Shown here piece by piece: positions 1-10,534 of a DNA stretch of 64,000 bases. A program made the translations under genes and the position numbers. Source of the DNA: Synchiropus splendidus (taxonomy: Eukaryota > Chordata > Actinopteri > Syngnathiformes > Callionymidae); the NCBI RefSeq assembly GCF_027744825.2, contig NC_071347.1, positions 21,152,001 to 21,216,000 of the forward strand. Reading direction: 5' to 3'. Position 1 is the stretch's first letter, and each line of letters begins with the position of its first letter. Below the pieces are notes generated by a model, which searched no databases, had not been told where the DNA came from, and was given only the letters and a program-made list of their open reading frames with translations.

Positions 1-140
1 TTCTGTACAGTTTTGTAAGAGTTGTAAATAAAGCATGGCCTTACTGGAACTGCCGTCCTGTAGAAGCACGTCCGAGTGAGACCTCCCGGACACAAGACTC
101 CTGCTCTGTCGCTCTGCTGTAAATATTAAACCTCCATTTC
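1..140 (+). terminator. Possible 3' end of an upstream plus-strand gene
   Basis: A canonical AATAAA lies at 27-32 in a T- and G-rich context, and an ATTAAA lies near 125-130. This is what the last part of a 3' UTR followed by a cleavage site looks like. No coding sequence is visible, so the gene body would lie left of the window. The identity of the gene cannot be told. The call rests only on these hexamers, which also occur by chance in AT-rich DNA. Confidence 0.3.
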
Positions 141-172
141 AGTACGTTTGCTCGTCTTCTTCAGCGGCCCTT

Positions 173-185
173 TGACCTTTGACCT
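173..185 (-). promoter_or_regulatory. Perfect DR1 nuclear-receptor site
   Basis: On the minus strand the sequence reads AGGTCAAAGGTCA, two perfect AGGTCA half-sites spaced by one A. This is the consensus bound by PPAR-RXR, HNF4 and COUP-TF dimers. It lies next to the possible 3' end of an upstream gene. Binding is inference; the 13-bp match is direct. Confidence 0.5.
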
Positions 186-1022
186 GCTGGCTCACTGGTG
201 GCACAAAGTGTCTTTTAAAATCATATTTCGTCCAATGGTCTAGTCCTGATGCTGAGGAACATTTGACTGGGAAAAAAAAACATTTTAAGGTTACAGTCCT
301 TTACAATAGTGAAAATGGAAATATTATCTAAAGTCTTATTTAGAAATATATAATAAATAAATATCAAAAAAAAGAATAGACAAGAAGAAAAACGGAGAGG
401 AGAAAAAGGAAAATAAACTTTTTTAATCAACCACCATGACAAAAAAGTTGACAAAAATAAATGAATAAATAAAGTATAATTCAGATTAGATGAACAAAAC
501 TTGACTACAGAAAAAGAAAAAAAAAAGTCTTCATGGAGAGAAGGATAAAAGTAAACATGAAGGAGAAGAAATGAATTTAAATAAAAAGAAAAAAAATAAT
601 TTAAAAGAATATACGTTTCTAATCACAAAAAAACTTGGTGGTAGAAAAAAAAGTTAAAATGAAAATAAAATAATATATATATATATTTTAGGGGTTGGAT
701 TCGATTTTAAAAAATCTAGTTATTTGAGAATTTGTGATTAATTCATCTCAATTAATCACAGTTTAATGGTATAAGAACATTTGCCACATTTTTCTATTTG
801 TAATTTTACATACACTATACAACAAACTATTGTTTATTTTGCATCAGTCTGACAACAGCACAATAAATCGCGATGGTGTCTATATTCAAGTTTTTATATC
901 ACCTTATTTAAACTAAAGCTCTTTTAATGTCTTGACAATATTTGTATAAGAATTTCAGTGTTATAAGAATTTCAAGTCCATTCAGAGTGGTGGAAACCCT
1001 GGTCATTGTGTAGTGAAAAACC
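186..1022. other. AT-rich noncoding stretch
   Basis: No gene is visible. The stretch is strongly A-rich from about 270 to 670. From about 690 to 880 it holds degenerate alternating motifs of the ATTAATCACAGTTTAA and AATCGCGAT type, resembling decayed fish DNA-transposon ends. No intact termini or target duplication were found. Confidence 0.5.
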
Positions 1023-1071
1023 TCCCTGAACCAAAGCTGAACAGATGTTTTTGTTTGCTTTGGTTCAGGGA
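1023..1071. repeat. Perfect 15-bp inverted repeat with 19-nt loop
   Basis: The arms at 1023-1037 (TCCCTGAACCAAAGC) and 1057-1071 are exact reverse complements separated by 19 nt, giving a hairpin in either strand. The stem is too short for an ordinary animal microRNA precursor, which needs roughly 22 or more paired bases per arm. The pairing barely extends outside the 15 bp. It is not linked to a recognised gene. Confidence 0.7.
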
Positions 1072-2180
1072 TGATTCCTCCATGTTTGTTGTTGTTGTTC
1101 TCATCCTAGCTGCCACGTGTCTTGTGCATCAGTGGGATGTTTTGTTGTAGTTAAAAAAAAAATGTAATAAAAAAAAAAATGAAAAAAGTAACTTAATAAA
1201 TAATGAGTATAATGACAAAAAAGTTGGAATAAAAAAAGTGAAAATAAAAAAAATGTATGTGATGCCATGAAAATATATAAAAAAATATTTTTATGAAATA
1301 ACAATGAAATAACTGAAAGAATTGGGACAGAGGAGAAAGACATGAAAAGGGACCTAAACGTTGCGAATGAAAGTATGGACACGCCAAGCATCAGTGGGGA
1401 CGACCCAAGATCAGCCGCAGCGGCGGTGATGAGAGAGAGGAAGAGGCCTGGCAGCGAAGAGTCGGCGAGCTGGAGGCAGCGCCAGGTGCCGAGCATCTTT
1501 GATCTGCAGACCAGAGGACCAACTTCAAACCCGGGTTTGGTCTCAGAAGAGCAGGAGGAAGTGGGTGTCAAACACGAGGACGGACCCAGAGCTTCTGGAC
1601 CAGAACCTGCTCCATAGTTCTGCCGGTCCGGGTCACAGTGGGTCTGAAGTCAGCTGTGAGGCGGCGGAGGCCCCGGTTTGAAAGCCGACACGGGTCGACA
1701 GGTGTGTGAGTCTGTACCAACCCAAGATGCTGACACACAACAGCTGATGTCAGCAGCCCCTCGAAATAGCTGCAGTTGGCTGGACGACAGTTGTTGGGAC
1801 CCCCACAGCCTGCGCCCCGACATGCTCCACGTCCGCCACCCATCTGACAGAACATTTTAAAAAACAAACTGATGGAAGAGGAAACATGGACGCGGCCCAG
1901 TGCTGCGGCCCATTTGGTTTTGGTGCGGACAACAATGGATACAAACGTGCGTCAGGGAGGCAGCTGGGGGGGGGGAGGTGGGTTGTGAGCGTGGTGACTC
2001 AGTCTGTTCCAAACAAGAGATTCTAACACAGCAAACATCAGCAGAAGAAACACGAAACAATGCTGCTTTTTTTCCAGTTCCCTCCAGAGTTAACAATGCT
2101 AACTGTCAATCAAAAACGTGTCTTTAAAGGCGACAAACCTCACCTGGAACTACACAACAAACAGGAGCACATCATTGAAC
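1072..2180. other. Noncoding stretch, nothing recognised
   Basis: Several short open frames are present here, including one of 91 codons at 1342-1617 on the plus strand, but none resembles a known protein. I see no exon boundaries, RNA gene or transposon ends. Confidence 0.5.
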
Positions 2181-3720
2181 TCAAGCTATCGTTAGCATGT
2201 TAGCACTTCCTGCCAGTTTACAGATTTATTTATGTGCTAGCTCTGCAGCGCTAACTTCACCTTGTACTTCATAGACAGAGGTTTCTCCTAGCTTCCCGCT
2301 ACGCTAGTGTTGCTAACAGCAAAATTATTGCCACATTAGCACCTAGCCTCCCCGTAGCTAGCATACTTCAATAGCTTTCCTATCTACCAAACTAGTACAA
2401 ACACAGTAGCCATTGGATAGTGCAAAACACGCCAGCAAGTTTTTAGATGTTAGCCATGTTAGCGTTGTGTGTAGTTTGCTAATATGCTCACAAGCGACAT
2501 CTACAGTTCGGATCCAGACTAAAAATGTTCCTGAAAAAGTACTCTGCATCCAGTAGTCTGACTTGGTGCCCTCTGCCGCGGCCGTCCTGCTCACAGCCGC
2601 CCCCTTCAGGCGACCCTGTGTTGTGATGATTTATGTTCGTGCCTCTGAAAGAGAGAGGCCGGTTGCTGCAGGAGACCCGTGACCTCTTGAGGTCAAAGTC
2701 ACAGACGTTTCCTCCGTCGACAGACGCTCGTCTCCATGGTTCCCTCGCCGCCGCTGGAGCCGCGCCCCGCGTCCCAGATGACCTCGCTTAGCCATGTTTA
2801 CCGAGTCGCTCCCCGACGCCTGAAAACCGCGCTTGTGTTCGGGCTTTCAAAAGATCGGCAGATACAGTACGACCTCTGACCTCTGTGTTTGGTGTGAAGC
2901 GGACGACATCAACGCTCAGGATCATAAATCAACCAGAGGTCGGCAGGAGAGCCCGACCCCGGGGCTGTTTGACCTCCACCGCTGCTGCGCCAACTGACTG
3001 ACTCCGCAGGGCGACTCGTCATACTGACACCTAGTGGCCTCCAGCTCCTCCATCTTCACTGGACGATGTCAACGTTAGCTGGTGGCCATGTTTCATCCGA
3101 ACATAGCATGGAGCTACAGCTGGACTCTGACCTGCTAGCGCCGCTACGACATTCATTTGTAAGACATCTGCTATGCTAGCATCCTCTGCGGCTAGCAGCA
3201 TGCTAATGCTCCGTCTCACTTAATTTCATGCTTATGATGCTAGCAGTTAGCGTGCAACATTTCAAACTGAGAGTTTCTATGACGTTTTGGCCTAATGCTA
3301 AACCCTTTTGTCCACACCGTTACCAGCTAACCAGCCGACCACGCTACATTCCTAACAGAATAAATCGCAGGTCTGTGTTAGCGCACTCTGCGTTAGCGCT
3401 CTATAATCTCATCACACACCAACAATTCCGATGTTGGCTATGAAGCTACAGAAAGTGTTGAGCGTCATGATGCGTCATTAACACACGGCATCGACTTGAT
3501 GCTATGTTTTGTTAGCACTCACTGCTACATTTACGTGTGTGTTTTGCTTGTTTACAAGCACTGTATCCTAGCTTTCCCTGGACTGTACTAACTTATACTA
3601 ACAGCTAAATTATTAGCATCTAGCCTTCCCATAGCTACTTCACTTCACTTCACTAGCCTTATCTAACAAACTAGCTTCAAGATACCAATAAACCGCTCAA
3701 GCGCTAGATTATAATCTGTT
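2181..3720. repeat. GCTA/TTAGC-rich segment with a diverged internal duplication
   Basis: The words GCTAGC, GCTAAC and GTTAGC recur many times. Two blocks, about 2286-2394 and 3566-3674, align over about 110 bp. Both run from CCTAGCTT through AACAGC, AAATTATT, TAGC, ATCTAGCC or ACCTAGCC, and CATAGCTA or CGTAGCTA to AAACTAG. They look like old copies of one sequence about 1.28 kb apart. There is no coding signal. Confidence 0.5.
2870..2882 (-). promoter_or_regulatory. DR1-like nuclear-receptor site, one mismatch
   Basis: The minus strand reads AGGTCAGAGGTCG, two direct half-sites with one-base spacing and a mismatch only at the last position. It is a weaker candidate than the sites at 173 and 45416. 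Confidence 0.3.
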
Positions 3721-5440
3721 CCCAGAACAGTTGCGCAGACATTAAACCACAGTCTTTCACAGCGTTTGTGACATGTTTAGCGCAGTAGACACAGACTGAG
3801 CCTCCGTCTCTCTCTCCATCTGAAGTTCTGCGCCATAACGTTGATGGCTTCATGACGGGACGGCAGGAAGCGCCAGGCGCTGCAGGCTAAAACCTAGTGT
3901 GGCCCCGCCCACAGCCTGAGTCAGACTGTTGCCAATGTGTTCTCAAGTCATTTCCAGCGAGTCGTCAGCGTTGCAGCGTGTTGCATCACATGTCAACATT
4001 ACAGCTTTACATCACATGCCACCACACCCGTGTGTGTGTGTGTGAGTGTGCACTCGCGGGATGGCCCACATTTGTTTGTACAAAATGTTCCCGGAGACAG
4101 AAAAACAACTTGTGAAGCTGCTCTCTGTCGCTCCACACAGAACACATGAGGTGGGAGTGACTCACACACATCTCTGCGGTTCAGCTGTGGATCCCACTTC
4201 TTCATGTCTCGGGTCGTTGCTAGGCGCGGGTCGCCTCCACGGACGAGTCAGGAAGCCGGCGGTTTGATATCGAGTCGCGCAGCGGCAACAGGAAGTGATA
4301 ACCTGTCAGTGCTGCCGTGGCCAGACGCGGCAGCGAGGACTCGCGGCGGAACTTTCTCCGGCGTGGGGTTCGACTGTGGCCAGCGCTGCTGCTGCGGCAA
4401 CAGGCGGCGGAGTTGCATCATGGGCCTCCTGCGGGTGAAAGGTCATCCCAACCTTCGTCTACAAACAGTTTCAAGAACCGTGCTGACACACTGCAGCCTG
4501 AGCCGCCATCAAACCGCCAACAGTGTCTCCAGGTTTGAGGTTTGACTCAATTCCAGGGAAGTTTTGAAGGACACACCTGAGCCCTCCTGCAGGAGCCATG
4601 AGATCTGAGCTCCTCAGGAAGAAGATCTGGACCTAAAATCTCCATCCAGATCTGGTCACACGGTTGGTCAGTGACAGGTTCCCTCACTGGATCTGAACGA
4701 AAATGATGATGTCATCATTCATCACCTTCCCCTGAGAACAACTAAATGTTGGTCCCAGACCAGGAACCTGACCCTACACATCCTAACCAGGCTAATCCTT
4801 CAAAAACCTCCTGGATCCAGATGGAACTCCGTTTTGGCCAGCTTCTGGTGCCAGCTCAGTCATGTGACCTCAGAGATACATGCATCTTTAAGCCTCAGAT
4901 CCCACAAATGTTTCGCTCGGGTCGCGGGGGCAGCAGCAGAAGCAAACAAGCCCAGACTTTCTCCAGCTCTTCTCTGTTCCTGGGTCAGTCCAGGGGACTC
5001 CTCCCAAGATGCCGACTCAGTGTCCTGGCGGGGAATGAAAGGCCCGATTTGAGTTGCACGGGTGGTAAAAACCAGTAAAAGCGGTAAAAACCAGACGAGC
5101 GTAACACAGTCGGTCGGCTGGTCACGAAGTCAGCGCGTGTGTTGGCAGGGTGGAGGCTCGGAGACGGCTCTTTTGTCTGAGCGGAGAAGCTCCAGACACA
5201 ACAGCGCTCGGCCCCGGGCCCTCACAATGGCCCCCCACACAAAGAGCCACACACTGGGACAATGGCCCCGGCGGAGAGTGGGGGAGCACCGGGAGAGAGG
5301 GGGGGGGTTACCCACCTGCACGCTTCAGGACCAGACCCTCTCCACAGAGGGCGCTGTGGCGAGGCGTTCTGAAGCGCTGAGGGCGGGTGACAAGGTCATT
5401 TAATGAAACAAAAATAAATAAGAGACAAAATCCACAAAAA
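3721..5440. other. Noncoding stretch, partly GC-rich, no gene recognised
   Basis: The sequence from about 4200 to 4440 and from 4900 to 5390 is GC- and CpG-rich. Many short overlapping open frames appear on both strands, as expected of GC-rich noncoding DNA. None has recognisable protein content. A small TG run lies at about 4032-4041. Confidence 0.4.
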
Positions 5441-5943
5441 AAGTCAATTTAATCTTTTAATCGATTGCAACACATTTTATATCCACACATCAGAACATAC
5501 ACAAATATCTTATTGGGCTCAGTTTGCAACCTTATTTTATCGAGGAAATAAAACTACCAAATATGTCTTTTACAAAACAAAACAATAATAATAATAAAAA
5601 TAATAATTATTATAGTAAATGCCACTTTGGATGATCACAAACCCATTTTTTTATTATTCCATTCTACATTAAAAAAGGCTTCACATAAATAAGTTAGTAT
5701 AATTCTCAGTGTTTTTGTGGTGTGTCTTTTGTGTGTGTGTTTGTTTTTTTGTTTTTTTTTACAAAATTATTTACAACACAAAGATGTACACGACACAGAG
5801 GGGAGCGCCGCCCGGGGCGGGGGTGGGAGGGGTGTTGATGGGGGTCAGGGCTCCTGTGGAAGGCATCGGGAGCAGTTCAGGATTTAGAGTCTTGCTCAAG
5901 GACACGTGGTGAGGCTGAGACTGGACCGTGTCACCGGCGGAAG

Positions 5944-6510
5944 CTGGGGATCAAATGCACTCGCGGGGGGAGCATCAAACACGGGGCGCCGGTGAGCAAG
6001 GCACACCTGGAGCGGACTCGAACTGGAGACTCTCCCCCGCAAAAACTTCTTTGAGCGTTCCATGAAAGGCACAAAAAAAACAGTTCGGACAAAGATTTGT
6101 CACGAACTGTGGGCATCGAAGCGGTGGACAGAAGGGGATGAGGGTGAGGAGGGGGGCGGGTCAGCAAACACACCTCCGTGGTGCTGGAGGCGACGGAACC
6201 AGACAAGTGCTCTTAAGTCTCTGACGGAGTCGTGGAGTTGAACCCATGACCTTTCTGTAACATGAAGACCCCTGCAGGGGGGCGGGGGGGTTGAACCAGC
6301 ATCAGGGTGTGTTCAGGTCTGAGGTTCAGCGCCGGGTATTGAACCGGCGACCAGTTTAACTCGCTGGATTAGGGAAGGACCTGGCATGGAACTGATCACC
6401 TTCCTAAGAACGGCAGCTCCGGGTACTGAACCTTGATGCGTGTCCTTTCAAAGGCAACACATTCATGAAAATGCCTTTTTTTACACTGAGGGAATGGAAC
6501 TAGTGACCTT
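5944..6510 (-). repeat. Array of about eight dispersed T-arm-like motifs
   Basis: On the minus strand the motif GGTCNNNGGTTCAANNCC recurs with variation. Clear copies end near 6030, 6252, 6304, 6352, 6402, 6437 and 6510, with a weaker one near 5950. The cores at about 6234-6252 and 6287-6304 match the RNA polymerase III B-box consensus GGTTCRANYCC in full. There are no partnering A-boxes or tRNA folds. The spacing is irregular, about 40-200 bp, so this is a dispersed motif and not a simple tandem repeat. Confidence 0.55.
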
Positions 6511-6881
6511 TAAGTGAGGAGCGGGACCGTCCAGTGGGAGGAGGGCGTGGCCTCCTGAACCGGGGGCTACATCTGTACCGCTGCTGCTGCTGCTGCTGGG
6601 AGGACCGACGGTCGGGGAACAGTCCTGGTCCAGGAGTCGGATGAAGTCGCCGACGTTTATGTGCTACACACGAGCGAGAGAGGGGGGAGGGGAGGGGAGA
6701 GGGGGGACTGTGGGGACCGGCCAATGTACACACAGGTAGTAAAAAGGGAGCAAAGCTAATTGCACGCTGCTACATGCGGCTGTCAGAGGCAGAGACGTAA
6801 GTGCCACTGCGCGAGTGTTCAGTGCTTCAACAGCGTCGTCCGCGACTGCAGGAGACCTGATATGTTCCTCTTCTGCCTCCT

Positions 6882-6897
6882 CACACACACACACACA

Positions 6898-6928
<31 letters not shown>
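6882..6928. repeat. Compound CA/TC microsatellite
   Basis: There are about eight CA units, then a short TC run at 6899-6908, then about ten AC units. It lies in noncoding sequence downstream of cdkn1b. Confidence 0.9.
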
Positions 6929-8165
6929 CACTGTGGAAATAGAGTCTTGTCCAAAACTGGAGGCGAAGCGCTGCACCCCTGTGGACGAGAGAAAACAGCG
7001 TTGTAGTTCATTCAGTGTCACAGCTGAGCTCAGATCATGAGGGAAACATGGAGCCAACGTCAACAGCTCGGGGTCAAACACACGCCAAACAACATGTAAA
7101 CAGGAGATCAAACGCCAGGACAAACACGCAAAACCAACATATTTACAGCCGCACGACAAGGAAGCGGAGCAGCAACAACTAAACCAACACAAATGACAGC
7201 AGAAAAAAAGCCCAGAGAAAAAACAAACGCAGCGTTGCAGGAAAATGACCCGACAGCAAACGCGCCAACAACGGTGACAAACACAAAGAAGGTCATAAAC
7301 ACCTGCGAACAAACAACAATCCAACTGCTGCAGACCTGCACTGACTCCACACAACTGCAGAGGAGAAACACACTAGTTTCATACGCGGTAAAAACATGCG
7401 CAACACGAGGCAGGCGAGAGAGAAAAGTGTCCGGAGATGAACAACAACAAACTCAAGTTCACCACTCCAGTCGTGTCGTCACCGGTTCAGTAGTCGCGAT
7501 GATTGAAGTGACGCTGATCGACACAGTGGAATACTACATTGACATTAGAGGTCATTCAAGGGCGGCGCGCCCTGCAGCTCCAGAGGTGAAGGGATGCAAC
7601 ACGACTACACTCAAGCGCTGATCGCGTCTGTCACTATTGTGGTTTACACACGTCAACAAAGACCAGCGCTCGTGCGCGATTTGGGGTCATAATTTCGGCA
7701 TGAATTCTGGGTTTCAGGTGTTTTTCATGATCGAGTGTTTCACACCTCGAACATGTTTATTGTTGACTATTGCTTACATTTCACTGAAGACAAACGCCTG
7801 AAATTTAACGTTATACATAAAAATATTAAGTTAAATAAAGGAGAATTTTAAGTTTTTCGAAGTGAACTCGGACCTTTCGAAAGCGGTTTTGTGAAAATGC
7901 GAAGAAGAAACAGATCCAGACAGAAACGTCTCTCGCAGCCGGAGCGGAGTTTCACACTCACACACACGCGCACACGCAGCTGCTGACGTGTTACTACACT
8001 GTTGTTCACCACTTGTTTACAGTCTCGCACTGACAGCGACCCAAGACGCGAAGTACGAGTGCGCAAACGTTTGCAGCGCCGCTGTCACAACGCGGGTTTC
8101 AAGGCCCGAAATGTTCGGACACGTCACCAGAAAACAGGAGGCGAACAAACACAGCTTTCACAACA

Positions 8166-8186
8166 GCTACTACGAGTCGTAGTAGC
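8166..8186. repeat. Perfect 10-bp inverted repeat, one-base centre
   Basis: GCTACTACGA is followed by one G and its exact reverse complement. The palindrome lies about 193 nt after the cdkn1b stop codon in transcript direction, so it would be in the 3' UTR. It could form a cruciform in DNA, but in RNA the loop would be too tight without opening the central pairs. Confidence 0.75.
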
Positions 8187-8378
8187 GCATGAATGGGGCG
8201 GACTGGCAACGCCTCGGACACAAAAACACGCCGCGGAAAAGCGCCTCTCTGCGCCAAACAACCGCCTCAGACTTCCGCGGAAACCACCGACGCCAGCGCC
8301 GCTGCGAGCCGTTGGGTCGGACACTACGGTTGTTCGAGGGGGAAAGAGGAAAGAGCGGTGGTTACCGGGTGGCGGCTC

Positions 8379-8936
8379 TCACGTCTGCCGGCTCGGGCTG
8401 CTCTTTCTGGGCGTGTGTTCCGCGCGAGTCACCTCCTCCGAGCTGCTGTGGGAGCGTTTCCGCGGAGCGGAGGGCTCTGCGGGAGACACCCGAGACACCC
8501 GCGAGTGCGGGGCTCCCGGAGCTCTCTTCCTCAGCCCGGCGCACTGCTCCGTGCACGAGCCTGCGTCCCGCTCCGCCTCCCCGACAACACAGCTGTGGTT
8601 CCCGTTTAAATCCACACGGCTGATCCCGGCGGGGCACGCGCCCGTCTCCGCCCGCCGCTGGCGGCTGTAGAAGTCCGGCACGTCCCTGCGGTCCACCAGC
8701 TCCCACTGCATCCCGGAGCCCAGGGGCAGCGGGGAGTGCGCGGCGAAGTCGAAGCCCCACTTGGCGGCGGCGGCCTGCTCCATCTCCCGCATGTGACCCT
8801 CCAGCTCCCGCTTCAGCTCGTCGTGGTCCACCGGACCGAACAGGCTCCTGCAGGCGGACGGCTTGGGGTGATCCGACAGGCGCGACTCGGTCCGCTCCAG
8901 CGTCGGACTCCCGTTGGAAAGGCGAACATCCGACAT
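8379..8936 (-). CDS. cdkn1b: Cyclin-dependent kinase inhibitor 1B (p27Kip1), single coding exon
   Basis: This 185-residue protein binds and inhibits cyclin-CDK complexes, mainly cyclin E/A-CDK2, in the nucleus and holds cells in G1. The N-terminus MSDVRLSNGSPTLER matches p27 closely. The cyclin-binding RxL segment SACRSLFGP is at residues 28-35. The CDK-binding stretch runs through KWGFDF (59-64) to VPDFYSR (86-92), with Y90 equivalent to human Y88. QCAGLRKR (131-138) and RKR (159-161) are basic nuclear-localisation clusters. HTPRK contains T175, equivalent to the T187 Skp2 degron site, and the protein ends in RQT as in mammals. The start ATG has A at -3, and no better upstream Met exists. 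Mammalian CDKN1B is interrupted near codon 158; this frame is not. Human Y74 and Y89 are replaced (M77, S91). Human p27 has 198 residues. The family assignment is secure; a or b paralogue status cannot be told. Confidence 0.96.
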   Translation of the reverse strand: MSDVRLSNGSPTLERTESRLSDHPKPSACRSLFGPVDHDELKRELEGHMREMEQAAAAKWGFDFAAHSPLPLGSGMQWELVDRRDVPDFYSRQRRAETGACPAGISRVDLNGNHSCVVGEAERDAGSCTEQCAGLRKRAPGAPHSRVSRVSPAEPSAPRKRSHSSSEEVTRAEHTPRKSSPSRQT

Positions 8937-9166
8937 GTTTAAATCCCAGCGGAGGAGCCGACGGAAAAAAACTCTCGGACAAAGAGCAAATCCGCAACGT
9001 CACCGGGCGAAATCCACACGCAGCGAGGCTTAGGCCATGCGCACGCCGGGCTGGCGAGGGTGAGAGCCGGGCAGCATGAAAACCGAGTCCCCGGTGCGGC
9101 GGTGTGACGCGCAGCTGCTGCGGAGCCAATATGGCGACGGAGCCACCAACTCCGCAGAGGAGAGCT

Positions 9167-9235
9167 GCCGGGGGCGGGGCCAAGTCGCCACTGACACTCG
9201 GAGCGCTTTAAAGGCCAAAGTGGCCTGCTGATTGG
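9167..9235 (-). promoter_or_regulatory. cdkn1b: Probable cdkn1b core promoter
   Basis: Reading on the minus strand towards cdkn1b there is a CCAAT box (9235-9231), a TATA-like TTTAAA (9212-9207) and a GC box (9181-9167, core GGGGCGGGG on the plus strand). They lie 230-300 bp before the start codon in a CpG-rich segment. Mammalian CDKN1B promoters also depend on NF-Y and Sp1 sites. The start site would be near 9180 if TTTAAA acts as TATA; this is inference. Confidence 0.55.
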
Positions 9236-9259
9236 ACGAGACGACACTGAGCCCGCCCA

Positions 9260-10374
9260 CCCCAGTTAAGGTGGTCCGCAGCACAAACAGCAACGTCTTC
9301 AAGTCACGACCAAAACAAACAGCTTCCTGAATCACCAGTCGAAAATATCACCGCGCTACAGTCCACTGAACCAAGAGGAGAAAAGGGCGCAACACGTTAG
9401 CTAGCTTTTCTATGCTAACATAGAAACTATACATACATAACATACAGATAATAATACAGAACAGACAATAATAATAGAAGAAAGCAAATTAAATACACTT
9501 ATAGTTTTCAAAACATAAAACTACTTCATTACATTAACGTTATTTTATTTCTACATGATCTAATGCTATCTTACAGGTGATACAAAGATGATATTCAATT
9601 TGTAGGAGCTCCGAAACGTTTAAAAACTGATTTATTACTTTAAATATCTTATTATTAATGAAGACCGCATGACACTGAAACCCAGAGGAGTCAAGCCGAC
9701 TTTCACCATCCGCCTTAAAGACCATAAATTCTCTCCACTCACGAGTGATTCTCGATTCTTCCGGGAGGTTTCCACCTCCAGACGCACGCAAACCACGACG
9801 AACTCGCGTGTGGTGGAGCTCGCTGTTACTGGTGCGTCCACCTATCCTCCTGAGTGTAGAGGGGTGAGCTCGGGTCAAGCCGCAGAACATCGCGTCCTCG
9901 GCTCCACCAGGCCTCAGAGGAGGAGGACGTCCTCCCCGAGATGTGTTCAACCCTCCGGAGACGCGGGGACACACATCTGCGGCGCGTCACACACCGGACA
10001 CACTGGAGCTCAAATCTGCTTTAGGTGTGAAATGAACTGAGACAAGAGCGCAGGCTGGGTGATTCTAAGCGTTTTACTTTACATCTGAACAGATGATTTA
10101 CACGTACATTCGCTCGCCATGACGCACATTAGCACCTTTACACTAGAAAAACATGACTTCGGCCCGTCAACAGGCGCTAGTTCTCGACATGTAGCACAGA
10201 CGTGGATGTTTGGGACAATGCTGCCCCCTGCTGTTCACTTGGCAAACCAGCAGGCAGCCTTTCTCTCGTGTAATGATCATAATAATAAGTTACAAAACTG
10301 TACACAACCACACGGAAGTTCTAAAGGCCCCGCAGTCCGTCCGTGTGCGTGTGTCCTTACCCGTCAGAACCGCG
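9260..10374. other. Intergenic region between yars2 and cdkn1b
   Basis: The right part must contain the yars2 3' UTR, since the yars2 stop codon is at 10375-10377. On the minus strand, AATAAA-type hexamers occur near 9627 and 9543 and could end it. 9420-9560 is AT-rich. The short open frames in 9540-10040 do not resemble known proteins. Confidence 0.4.
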
Positions 10375-10534
10375 TCAGAGTCCGAGCCACTTGACGATGT
10401 AGAAGTTCTTCTTGCCCACTCGGATCAGTGAGAGTCCGTTAGACAGGATGTGGATCTTGGGGATCAGAACCTGCTCGGGGTTGTCGGCCCGTTGGTGGTT
10501 GAAGCACACGGCGCCTTCCGAGACCATCCGGTAC
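10375..10534 (-). CDS. yars2: yars2 coding exon 5 and stop
   Basis: 160 nt. It encodes [20 protein letters not shown] and ends with the S4-like strand segment [12 protein letters not shown] followed by TGA at 10377-10375. The acceptor is TGTGCAG. Confidence 0.95.

Larger units (their letters stand above)
5441..8378 (-). other. cdkn1b: Probable cdkn1b 3' UTR and downstream flank
   Basis: This segment follows the cdkn1b stop codon in transcript direction and has no coding potential. On the minus strand two ATTAAA hexamers (5453-5448 and 5461-5456) lie at its far end, and an AATAAA lies near 7755. Either could be the cleavage signal. The nearer would give a UTR of about 0.6 kb and the farther one of about 2.9 kb. 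The AT-rich block 5440-5780 looks like the end of a transcript read from the minus strand. UTR extent is inference. Confidence 0.35.

Noticed and set aside
1023..1071. Hairpin as a microRNA precursor
   Set aside because: The stem is only 15 bp, too short for normal Drosha/Dicer processing, and it matches no known microRNA.
1342..1617. Plus-strand open frame of 91 codons beginning MKRDLNVANES
   Set aside because: It looks moderately protein-like (acidic VSEEQEEVGVKHED stretch) but no family, splice site or second exon could be recognised; it overlaps an equally long frame on the other strand.
6230..6310. tRNA genes at the B-box-like motifs downstream of cdkn1b
   Set aside because: The motifs lack A-boxes and paired stems. 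Treated instead as a dispersed motif array.
8362..9183. Minus-strand frame of 273 codons overlapping cdkn1b
   Set aside because: It is an out-of-frame shadow of the GC-rich cdkn1b exon and promoter; Arg/Gly/Ala-rich with no conserved content.
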